Below, one piece after another: positions 1 through 10,334 of a stretch of 64,000 bases of DNA. The DNA is from Lasioglossum baleicum (Eukaryota; Arthropoda; Insecta; Hymenoptera; Halictidae): contig NW_027469107.1 of assembly GCF_051020765.1 (NCBI RefSeq), forward strand, positions 806,001-870,000, given 5' to 3'. Within the stretch, counting starts at the first letter, position 1; each line of letters begins with the position of its first letter. The notes under the pieces were generated by a model, which was not told the DNA's origin, ran no database searches, and saw nothing but the letters and a program-made list of their open reading frames with translations. The translations under genes were made by a program, and so were the position numbers.

Positions 1-160
1 CGCCGTGAAATTATGAAACGTTGCCCGGTCCGCGGCTATAAAATGGTTGGGGAGCACTGCTGTAAAGCACAAGTGAAATCTTTTTGATTCGAAGAATTGC
101 AAGCTCATATTATCACCATTGGTCTAACGAAATGAGCGAATTAAGCTGAACAACCCAATA
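1..160 (+). repeat. Partial monomer at left edge
   Basis: The distal part of a monomer, beginning at CGCCGTGAAATTATG and ending at the phase point. It matches 8610-8769, including the rare CACCATTGGTC variant (usually CACCACTGGTC), so it belongs to the left copy of the Q-R-S-S segment. Confidence 0.9.
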
Positions 161-1391
161 TTGCACCAACACAGAGTGGAACCACGCGCACGATCTCGTT
201 CTGCAACCGTAGCAGAGATGGACCCGTTCGAAGAATACGCGACCATCCACAAAGGGTATTTCGATTCGTCGGAGCACGACGTGATGAAATCAAATTAGAA
301 TTTATTCTGCGAGGCTCACCGTCTCACCGGCGAGAAGTGGTCGAAGCCACCGTAACAATAGCAACAATTGCCGCCCCCCCCCCTCATCGAGGCGCCGTAA
401 AATTATCAAACTTTGCCCTGTCCGCGGCTATAAAATGGTTGGGGAGCACTGCTGTTAAGCACAAGTGAAAGCTTTTGGATTCGAAGAATTGCAAGCTCGC
501 GTTTTCACCACTGGTCTAGCGAAACCTGAGAATAAAGCTGTGCAGCCCAATATAGCACCAACACAGAGTGGATCCACGCACAGGATCTCGTTCTCCTACC
601 GAAGCTGAGATGGTCGCGTTCGAAGAATACGCGGCCATCAACAAAGGGTATTTCGATTCGTTGGAGGACGACGTGATAAAGTAAAATTGGAATTTATTCT
701 GCGCGGCTCACCGTCTCACCAGCGAAAAGTGGTCGAAGCCACCGCAACAATATAAACAATTAACGCCCCCCATTTCATCGAGCCGCCGTAAAATTATCAA
801 ACGTTGCCCGGTCCGCGGCTATAAAATGGTTGGGGAGCACTGCTGTAAAGCACAAGTGAAAGCTTTTTGATTCGAAGAATTGCAAGCTCATATTATCACC
901 ACAGGTCTAGCGAAAGCTGAGAATAAACCTGTGCAGCCCAATATTGCACCAACGCAGAGTGGATCCACGCGCAGGATCTCGTTTTCCAAACGAAGCTGAG
1001 ATGGTCGCGTTCGAAGAATACGGGGCCATCAACAAAGGGTATTTCGATTCGTCGGAGGACGACGTGATGAATTATAATAGGAATTTATTCTGCGCGGCTC
1101 ACCGTCTCACCGGCGAGAAGTGGTCGAAGCCACCGCAACAATATAAACAATTAACGCCCCCCATCTCATCGAGGCGCCGTGAAATTATGAAACGTTGCCC
1201 GGTCCGCGGCTATAAAATGGTTGGGGAGCACTGCTGTAAAGCACAAGTGAAAGCTTTTTGATTCGAAGAATTGCAAGCTCATATTATCACCACAGGTCTA
1301 GCGAAAGCTGAGAATAAACCTGTGCAGCCCAATATTGCACCAACGCAGAGTGGATCCACGCGCAGGATCTCGTTCTCCAAACGAAGCTGAG

Positions 1392-1652
1392 ATGGTCGCG
1401 TTCGAAGAATACGGGGCCATCAACAAAGGGTATTTCGATTCGTCGGAGGACGACGTGATGAATTATAATAGGAATTTATTCTGCGCGGCTCACCGTCTCA
1501 CCGGCGAGAAGTGGTCGAAGCCACCGCAACAATATAAACAATTAACGCCCCCCATCTCATCGAGGCGCCGTGAAATTATGAAACGTTGCCCGGTCCGCGG
1601 CTATAAAATGGTTGGGGAGCACTGCTGTAAAGCACAAGTGAAATCTTCTTGA
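1392..1652 (+). other. Recurrent 86-codon open frame in the monomer (probably not a gene)
   Basis: Most monomers start this frame at an ATG inside GAGATGG, a favourable eukaryotic initiation context (purine at -3, G at +4). Here it is open for 86 codons; including non-ATG codons upstream it spans about 105. The predicted peptide begins MVAFEEY, has a basic stretch (SSRRREIMKRC) and ends near HCCKAQVK. I recognise no domain. Against coding: I count 67 of 163 monomers with about 98 or more open codons. The rest are closed by TAA in GAAGTAAAATTGG, TAG in CAAATTAG, the C-tract or the E deletion. The visible differences between open copies mostly change the amino acid (for example A/T, E/V, A/G, D/N). 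Monomer length is not a multiple of three. Confidence 0.4.
1602..1608 (+). promoter_or_regulatory. TATA-box-like motif, one per monomer (speculative)
   Basis: TATAAAA occurs in GGCTATAAAATGG at the same place in most monomers. In several D units and in H it is GGCTGTAAAATGG, which breaks the match. It could support satellite transcription, but in AT-containing DNA such a string is also expected by chance and nothing else here marks a promoter. Confidence 0.15.
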
Positions 1653-1725
1653 TTCGAAGAATTGCAAGCTCATATTATCACCACTGGTCTAACGAAATGT
1701 GCGAATTAAGCTGAACAACCCAATA

Positions 1726-3290
1726 TTGCACCAACACAGAGTGGAACCACGCGCACGATCTCGTTCTGCAACCGTAGCAGAGATGGACCCGTTCGAAGAA
1801 TACGCGACCATCCACAAAGGGTATTTCGATTCGTCGGAGCACGACGTGATGAAGTAAAATTGGAATTTATTCTGCGAGGCTCACCGTCTCACCGGCGAGA
1901 AGTGGTCGAAGCCACCGCAACAATATAAACAATTAACGCCCCCCATCTCATCGAGGCGCCGTAAAATTATGGAACGTTGCCCGGTCCGCGGCTATAAAAT
2001 GGTTGGGGCGCACTGCTGTAAAGCACAAGTGAAAGCTTTTTGATTCGAAGAATTGCAAGCTCATATTATCAGCACTGGTCTAGCGAAAGCTGAGAATAAA
2101 GCTGTGCAGCCCAATATTGCACCAACACAGAGTGGATCCACGCGCAGGATCTCGTTCTCCAAACGAAGCTGAGATGGTCACGTTCGAAGTATACGCGGCC
2201 ATCAACAAAGGGTATTTCGATTCGTCGGAGGACGACGTGATGTATTATAATAGGAATTTATTTTGCGCGGCTCACCGTCTCACCGGCGAGAAGTGGTCGA
2301 AGTCACCGCAACAATATAAACAATTAACGCCCCTCCCCCCTCATCGAGGCGCCGTAAAATTCTCAAACTTTGCCCGGTCCGCGGCTATAAAATGGTTGGG
2401 GAGCACTGCTGTTAAGCACAAGTGAAAGCATTTGGATTCGAAGAATTGCAAGCTCGCATTTTTACCACAGGTCTAGCGAAACCTGAGAATTAAGCTGTAC
2501 AATCCAATATTGCACCAACACAGAGTGGAACCCGCGCAGGATCTCGTTCTCCAACCGAAGCTGAGATGGTCGCGTTAGAAGAATACGCGGCCATCAACAA
2601 AGGGTATTTCGATTCGTCGGAGGACGACGTGATAAAGTAAAATTGGAATTTATTCTGCGCGGCTCACCGTCTCACCAGCGAGAAGTGGTCGAAGCCACCG
2701 CAACAATATAAACAATTAACGCCCCCCATCTCATCGAGGCGCCGTGAAATTATGAAACGTTGCCCGGTCCGCGGCTATAAAATGGTTGGGGAGCACTGCT
2801 GTAAAGCACAAGTGAAATCTTTTTGATTCGAAGAATTGCAAGCTCATATTATCACCACTGGTCTAACGAAATGAGCGAATTAAGCTGAACAACCCAATAT
2901 TGCACCAACACGGAGTGGAACCACGCGCACGATCTCGTTCTGCAACCGTAGCAGAGATGGACCCGTTCGAAGAATACGCGACCATCCACAATGGGTATTT
3001 CGATTCGTCGGAGCACGACGTGATGAAGTAAAATTGGAATTTATTCTGCGAGGCTCACCGTCTCACCGGCGAGAAGTGGTCGAAGCCACCGCAACAATAT
3101 AAACAATTAACGCCCCCCATCTCATCGAGGCGCCGTGAAATTATGAAACGTTGCCCGGTCCGCGGCTATAAAATGGTTGGGGAGCACTGCTGTAAAGCAC
3201 AAGTGAAATCTTTTTGATTCGAAGAATTGCAAGCTCATATTATCACCACTGGTCTAACGAAATGAGCGAATTAAGCTGAACAACCCAATA
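1726..3290 (+). repeat. Hybrid-rich block (B/M, J, N/O, P/O)
   Basis: Monomers at 1726, 2117, 2510 and 2900. The first has a B-like head with the M-type tail (GGTTGGGGCGCAC). 2117 is a standard J. 2510 has the N head (GCGTTAGAAG, GATAAAGTAA) but the O tail (GTGAAATTATG, AAATGAGCG). 2900 has the P head (ACGGAGTGG, CACAATGGG) and the O tail. These look like products of exchanges that joined unlike neighbours. Confidence 0.75.
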
Positions 3291-5246
3291 TTGCACCAAC
3301 ACGGAGTGGAACCACGCGCACGATCTCGTTCTGCAACCGTAGCAGAGATGGACCCGTTCGAAGAATACGCGACCATCCACAATGGGTATTTCGATTCGTC
3401 GGAGCACGACGTGATGAAGTAAAATTGGAATTTATTCTGCGAGGCTCACCGTCTCACCGGCGAGAAGTGGTCGAAGCCACCGTAACAATAGAAACAATTG
3501 CCGCCCCCCCCTCATCGAGGCGCCGTAAAATTATCAAACTCTGCCCTGTCCGCGGCTATAAAATGGTTGGGGAGCACTGCTGTTAAGCACAAGTGAAAGC
3601 TTTTGGATTCGAAGAATTGCATGCTCGAATTTTCACCACAGGTCTAGCGAAACCTGAGAATAAAGCTGTGCAGCCCAATATTGCACCAACACAGAGTGGA
3701 TCGACGCGCAGGATCTCGTTCGCCAACCGAAGCTGAGATGGTCGCGTTCGAAGAATACGCGGCCATCAACAAAGGGTATTTCGATTCGTCGGAGGACGAC
3801 GTGATGAATTATAATAGGAATTTATTCTGCGCGGCTCACCGTCTCACCGGCGAGAAGTGGTCGAAGCCACCGCAACAATATAAACAATTAACGCCCCCCA
3901 TCTCATCGAGGCGCCGTGAAATTATGAAACGTTGCCCGGTCCGCGGCTATAAAATGGTTGGGGAGCACTGCTGTAAAGCACAAGTGAAATCTTCTTGATT
4001 CGAAGAATTGCAAGCTCATATTATCACCACTGGTCTAACGAAATGTGCGAATTAAGCTGAACAACCCAATATTGCACCAACACAGAGTGGAACCACGCGC
4101 ACGATCTCGTTCTGCAACCGTAGCAGAGATGGACCCGTTCGAAGAATACGCGACCATCCACAAAGGGTATTTCGATTCGTCGGAGCACGACGTGATGAAG
4201 TAAAATTGGAATTTATTCTGCGAGGCTCACCGTCTCACCGGCGAGATGTGGTCGAAGCCATCGTAACAATAGAAACAATTGCCGCCCCCCCCCCCCTCAT
4301 CGAGGCGCCGTAAAATTATCAAACTTTGCCCTGTCCGCGGCTATAAAATGGTTGGGGAGCACTGCTGTTAAGCACAAGTGAAAGCTTTTGGATTCGAAGA
4401 ATTGCAAGCTCGCGTTTTCACCACTGGTCTAGCGAAACCTGAGAATAAAGCTGTGCAGCCCAATATTGCACCAACACAGAGTGGATCCACGCACAGGATC
4501 TCGTTCTCCAAACGAAGCTGAGATGGTCGCGTTCGAAGAATACGCGGCCATCAACAAAGGGTATTTCGATTCGTTGGAGGACGACGTGATGTATTATAAT
4601 AGGAATTTATTCGAAGCGGCTCACCGTCTCACCGGCGAGAAGTGGTCGAAGCCACCGCAACAATATAAACAATTAACGCCCCCCATCTCATCGAGGCGCC
4701 GTAAAATTATGGAACGTTGCCCGGTCCGCGGCTATAAAATGGTTGGGGAGCACTGCTGTAAAGCACAAGTGAAAGATTTTTGATTCGAAGAATTGCAAGC
4801 TCATATTATCAGCACTGGTCTAGCGAAACCAGAGAATTAAGCTGTACAATCCAATATTGTACCAACACAGAGTGGAACCCGCGCACGATTTCGTTCTCCA
4901 ACCGAAGCTGAGATGGTCGCGTTCGAAGAATACGCGGCCATCAATAAACGGTATTTCGATTCGTCGGAGGACGACGTGATGAAGTATAATAGGAATTTAT
5001 TTTGCGAGGCTCACCGTCTCACCGGCGAGAAGTGGTCGAAGCCACCGCAACAATATAAACAATTAACGCCCCCCATCTCATCGAGGCGCCGTAAAATTAT
5101 GGAACGTTGCCCGGTCCGCGGCTATAAAATGGTTGGGGAGCACTGCTGTAAAGCACAAGTGAAATCTTTTTGATTCGAAGAATTGCAAGCTCATATTATC
5201 ACCACTGGTCTAACGAAATGAGCGAATTAAGCTGAACAACCCAATA
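3291..5246 (+). repeat. P-A-B-C-D five-monomer block, copy 1
   Basis: Monomers at 3291 (P), 3681 (A), 4072 (B), 4466 (C) and 4857 (D with a tail from another type). Together they form a 1956-bp unit followed directly by a near-identical copy. C-tract lengths match between copies (8 in P, 12 in B), which points to recent duplication because these tracts vary widely elsewhere. Confidence 0.88.
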
Positions 5247-7202
5247 TTGCACCAACACGGAGTGGAACCACGCGCACGATCTCGTTCTGCAACCGTAGCA
5301 GAGATGGACCCGTTCGAAGAATACGCGACCATCCACAATGGGTATTTCGATTCGTCGGAGCACGACGTGATGAAGTAAAATTGGAATTTATTCTGCGAGG
5401 CTCACCGTCTCACCGGCGAGAAGTGGTCGAAGCCACCGTAACAATAGAAACAATTGCCGCCCCCCCCTCATCGAGGCGCCGTAAAATTATCAAACTCTGC
5501 CCTGTCCGCGGCTATAAAATGGTTGGGGAGCACTGCTGTTAAGCACAAGTGAAAGCTTTTGGATTCGAAGAATTGCATGCTCGAATTTTCACCACAGGTC
5601 TAGCGAAACCTGAGAATAAAGCTGTGCAGCCCAATATTGCACCAACACAGAGTGGATCGACGCGCAGGATCTCGTTCGCCAACCGAAGCTGAGATGGTCG
5701 CGTTCGAAGAATACGCGGCCATCAACAAAGGGTATTTCGATTCGTCGGAGGACGACGTGATGAATTATAATAGGAATTTATTCTGCGCGGCTCACCGTCT
5801 CACCGGCGAGAAGTGGTCGAAGCCACCGCAACAATATAAACAATTAACGCCCCCCATCTCATCGAGGCGCCGTGAAATTATGAAACGTTGCCCGGTCCGC
5901 GGCTATAAAATGGTTGGGGAGCACTGCTGTAAAGCACAAGTGAAATCTTCTTGATTCGAAGAATTGCAAGCTCATATTATCACCACTGGTCTAACGAAAT
6001 GTGCGAATTAAGCTGAACAACCCAATATTGCACCAACACAGAGTGGAACCACGCGCACGATCTCGTTCTGCAACCGTAGCAGAGATGGACCCGTTCGAAG
6101 AATACGCGACCATCCACAAAGGGTATTTCGATTCGTCGGAGCACGACGTGATGAAGTAAAATTGGAATTTATTCTGCGAGGCTCACCGTCTCACCGGCGA
6201 GATGTGGTCGAAGCCATCGTAACAATAGAAACAATTGCCGCCCCCCCCCCCCTCATCGAGGCGCCGTAAAATTATCAAACTTTGCCCTGTCCGCGGCTAT
6301 AAAATGGTTGGGGAGCACTGCTGTTAAGCACAAGTGAAAGCTTTCGGATTCGAAGAATTGCAAGCTCGCGTTTTCACCACTGGTCTAGCGAAACCTGAGA
6401 ATAAAGCTGTGCAGCCCAATATTGCACCAACACAGAGTGGATCCACGCACAGGATCTCGTTCTCCAAACGAAGCTGAGATGGTCGCGTTCGAAGAATACG
6501 CGGCCATCAACAAAGGGTATTTCGATTCGTTGGAGGACGACGTGATGTATTATAATAGGAATTTATTCGAAGCGGCTCACCGTCTCACCGGCGAGAAGTG
6601 GTCGAAGCCACCGCAACAATATAAACAATTAACGCCCCCCATCTCATCGAGGCGCCGTAAAATTATGGAACGTTGCCCGGTCCGCGGCTATAAAATGGTT
6701 GGGGAGCACTGCTGTAAAGCACAAGTGAAAGATTTTTGATTCGAAGAATTGCAAGCTCATATTATCAGCACTGGTCTAGCGAAACCAGAGAATTAAGCTG
6801 TACAATCCAATATTGTACCAACACAGAGTGGAACCCGCGCACGATTTCGTTCTCCAACCGAAGCTGAGATGGTCGCGTTCGAAGAATACGCGGCCATCAA
6901 TAAACGGTATTTCGATTCGTCGGAGGACGACGTGATGAAGTATAATAGGAATTTATTTTGCGAGGCTCACCGTCTCACCGGCGAGAAGTGGTCGAAGCCA
7001 CCGCAACAATATAAACAATTAACGCCCCCCATCTCATCGAGGCGCCGTAAAATTATGGAACGTTGCCCGGTCCGCGGCTATAAAATGGTTGGGGAGCACT
7101 GCTGTAAAGCACAAGTGAAATCTTTTTGATTCGAAGAATTGCAAGCTCATATTATCACCACTGGTCTAACGAAATGAGCGAATTAAGCTGAACAACCCAA
7201 TA
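5247..7202 (+). repeat. P-A-B-C-D five-monomer block, copy 2
   Basis: Monomers at 5247, 5637, 6028, 6422 and 6813, each exactly 1956 bp after its partner. The one difference I noticed is GCTTTCGG near 6341 where copy 1 has GCTTTTGG. It is followed by an F monomer rather than another P, so the duplication ends here. Confidence 0.88.
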
Positions 7203-8769
7203 TTGCACTAACACAGAGTGGAACCACGCGCACGATCTCGTTCTGCAACCGTAGCAGAGATGGACCCGTTCGAAGAATACGCGGCCATCCACAAAGGGTA
7301 TTTCGATTCGTCGGAGCACGACGTGATGAAGTAAAATTGGAATTTATTCTGCGAGGCTCACCGTCTCACCGCCGAGAAGTGGTCGAAGCCACCGTAACAA
7401 TAGAAACAATTGCCGCCCCCCCCCCCCTCATCGAGGCGCCGTAAAATTATCAAACTTTGCCCTGTCCGCGGCTATAAAATGGTTGGGGAGCACTGCTGTT
7501 AAGCACAAGTGAAAGCTTTTGGATTCGAAGAATTGCATGCTCGAATTTTCACCACAGGTCTAGCGAAACCTGAGAATAAAGCTGTGCAGCCCAATATTAC
7601 ACCAACACAGAGTGGATCGACGCGCAGGATCTCGTTCGCCAACCGAAGCTGAGATGGTCGCGTTCGAAGAATACGCGGCCATCAACAAAGGGTACTTCGA
7701 TTCGTCGGAGGATAACATGATGAATTATAATAGGAATTTATTCTGCGCGGCTCACCGTCTCACCGGCGAGAAGTGGTCGAAGCCACCGCAACAATATAAA
7801 CAATTAACGCCCCCCATCTCATCGAGGCGCCGTAAAATTATGGAACGTTGCCCGGTCCGCGGCTATAAAATGGTTGGGGAGCACTGCTGTAAAGCACAAG
7901 TGAAAGCTTTTTGATTCGAAGAATTGCAAGCTCATATTATCACCACAGGTCTAGCGAAAGCTGAGAATAAACCAGTGCAGCCCAATATTGCACCAACGCA
8001 GAGTGGATCCACGCGCAGGATCTCGTTCTCCAAACGAAGCTGAGATGGTCGCGTTCGAAGAATACGGGGCCATCAACAAAGGGTATTTCGATTCGTCGGA
8101 GGACGACGTGATGAATTATAATAGGAATTTATTCTACGCGGCTCACCGTCTCACCGGCGAGAAGTGGTCGAAGCCACCGCAACAATATAAACAATTAACG
8201 CCCCCCATCTCATCGAGGCGCCGTGAAATTATGAAACGTTGCCCGGTCCGCGGCTGTAAAATGGTTGGGGAGCACTGCTGTAAAGCACAAGTGAAAGCTT
8301 TTTGATTCGAAGAATTGCAAGCTCATATTATCACCACAGGTCTAGCGAAAGCTGAGAATAAACCAGTGCAGCCCAATATTGCACCAACGCAGAGTGGATC
8401 CACGCGCAGGATCTCGTTCTCCAAACGAAGCTGAGATGGTCGCGTTCGAAGAATACGGGGCCATCAACAAAGGGTATTTCGATTCGTCGGAGGACGACGT
8501 GATGAATTATAATAGGAATTTATTTTGCGCGGCTCACCGTCTCACCGGCGAGAAGTGGTCGAAGCCACCGCAACAATATAAACAATTAACGCCCCCCATC
8601 TCATCGAGGCGCCGTGAAATTATGAAACGTTGCCCGGTCCGCGGCTATAAAATGGTTGGGGAGCACTGCTGTAAAGCACAAGTGAAATCTTTTTGATTCG
8701 AAGAATTGCAAGCTCATATTATCACCATTGGTCTAACGAAATGAGCGAATTAAGCTGAACAACCCAATA
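7203..8769 (+). repeat. F-G-S-S block
   Basis: Monomers at 7203 (F, C12 tract), 7597 (G head with an S-like tail), 7988 and 8379 (S). The S units here carry the complete CTCACCGTCTCACCG segment that type E has lost. Canonically G follows E-F; here undeleted S units follow G. Confidence 0.8.
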
Positions 8770-10334
8770 TTGCACCAACACAGAGTGGAACCACGCGCAC
8801 GATCTCGTTCTGCAACCGTAGCAGAGATGGACCCGTTCGAAGAATACGCGACCATCCACAAAGGGTATTTCGATTCGTCGGAGCACGACGTGATGAAATC
8901 AAATTAGAATTTATTCTGCGAGGCTCACCGTCTCACCGGCGAGAAGTGGTCGAAGCCACCGTAACAATAGCAACAATTGCCGCCCCCCCCCCTCATCGAG
9001 GCGCCGTAAAATTATCAAACTTTGCCCTGTCCGCGGCTATAAAATGGTTGGGGAGCACTGCTGTTAAGCACAAGTGAAAGCTTTTGGATTCGAAGAATTG
9101 CAAGCTCGCGTTTTCACCACTGGTCTAGCGAAACCTGAGAATAAAGCTGTGCAGCCCAATATAGCACCAACACAGAGTGGATCCACGCACAGGATCTCGT
9201 TCTCCTACCGAAGCTGAGATGGTCGCGTTCGAAGAATACGCGGCCATCAACAAAGGGTATTTCGATTCGTTGGAGGACGACGTGATAAAGTAAAATTGGA
9301 ATTTATTCTGCGCGGCTCACCGTCTCACCAGCGAGAAGTGGTCGAAGCCACCGCAACAATATAAACAATTAACGCCCCCCATTTCATCGAGCCGCCGTAA
9401 AATTATCAAACGTTGCCCGGTCCGCGGCTATAAAATGGTTGGGGAGCACTGCTGTAAAGCACAAGTGAAAGCTTTTTGATTCGAAGAATTGCAAGCTCAT
9501 ATTATCACAACAGGTCTAGCGAAAGCTGAGAATAAACCTGTGCAGCCCAATATTGCACCAACGCAGAGTGGATCCACGCGCAGGATCTCGTTTTCCAAAC
9601 GAAGCTGAGATGGTCGCGTTCGAAGAATACGGGGCCATCAACAAAGGGTATTTCGATTCGTCGGAGGACGACGTGATGAATTATAATAGGAATTTATTCT
9701 GCGCGGCTCACCGTCTCACCGGCGAGAAGTGGTCGAAGCCACCGCAACAATATAAACAATTAACGCCCCCCATCTCATCGAGGCGCCGTGAAATTATGAA
9801 ACGTTGCCCGGTCCGCGGCTATAAAATGGTTGGGGAGCACTGCTGTAAAGCACAAGTGAAAGCTTTTTGATTCGAAGAATTGCAAGCTCATATTATCACC
9901 ACAGGTCTAGCGAAAGCTGAGAATAAACCTGTGCAGCCCAATATTGCACCAACGCAGAGTGGATCCACGCGCAGGATCTCGTTCTCCAAACGAAGCTGAG
10001 ATGGTCGCGTTCGAAGAATACGGGGCCATCAACAAAGGGTATTTCGATTCGTCGGAGGACGACGTGATGAATTATAATAGGAATTTATTCTGCGCGGCTC
10101 ACCGTCTCACCGGCGAGAAGTGGTCGAAGCCACCGCAACAATATAAACAATTAACGCCCCCCATCTCATCGAGGCGCCGTGAAATTATGAAACGTTGCCC
10201 GGTCCGCGGCTATAAAATGGTTGGGGAGCACTGCTGTAAAGCACAAGTGAAATCTTCTTGATTCGAAGAATTGCAAGCTCATATTATCACCACTGGTCTA
10301 ACGAAATGTGCGAATTAAGCTGAACAACCCAATA
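8770..10334 (+). repeat. Q-R-S-S four-monomer cassette, copy 2
   Basis: Monomers at 8770, 9162, 9553 and 9944, matching 161-1725 at an offset of 8609 bp. The match continues into the next monomer (10335) and breaks between about 1900 and 1914 in copy 1 coordinates, where copy 2 switches to CCATCGTAAC plus a C-tract. It carries a private ATCACAACAGG variant near 9504. Confidence 0.85.

Larger units (their letters stand above)
161..1725 (+). repeat. Q-R-S-S four-monomer cassette, copy 1
   Basis: Monomers at 161 (Q), 553 (R), 944 and 1335 (both S). Q has GAAATCAAATTAG followed by a C10 tract. R has TAGCACC at the phase point and CTCCTACCG. The first S carries TCGTTTTCCAAACG. The same combination recurs at 8770-10334, offset by 8609 bp. 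One visible difference is GCGAAAAGTGG in copy 1 against GCGAGAAGTGG in copy 2. Q and R are not found elsewhere in the window. Confidence 0.85.
1335..1725 (+). repeat. Representative satellite monomer (type S)
   Basis: A full-length 391-bp unit without the stop codon, C-tract or 8-bp deletion that mark other types, so a convenient reference. It contains a BamHI-type GGATCC near the start, the SacII-type CCGCGG shared by nearly all units, a TATAAAA string, and the palindrome CAATATTG at the phase junction. Its two halves do not align with each other, so I see no sign that it is a dimer of a shorter repeat. Near-identical type S units start at 944, 7988, 8379, 9553 and 9944. They look like the undeleted form of type E. 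Confidence 0.9.

Noticed and set aside
944..1261. Dozens of ~105-codon forward open frames that look like a multigene family
   Set aside because: They are the same satellite segment in successive monomers. The upstream part needs a non-ATG start, over half the copies are closed, the frame does not carry from one monomer to the next, and the visible changes are mostly non-synonymous.
1301..1420. Possible tRNA-derived SINE origin, from A-box- and B-box-like strings (TAGCGAAA, GTTCGAAGA)
   Set aside because: Neither matches the consensus at its invariant positions, and the order and spacing do not fit a pol III promoter.
1401..1662. Internal repeats inside the monomer (TTCGAAGAAT and AAGCTGAGA each occur twice)
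   Set aside because: The two pairs are not collinear and the rest of the two regions does not align, so they do not show that the monomer is a dimer of a shorter unit.
4570..4590. CENP-B-box-like string ATTCGTTGGA in type C monomers
   Set aside because: The first ten bases resemble the CENP-B box, but the essential CGGG part is absent (GGACGAC follows). Most other types have ATTCGTCGGA. Probably coincidence.
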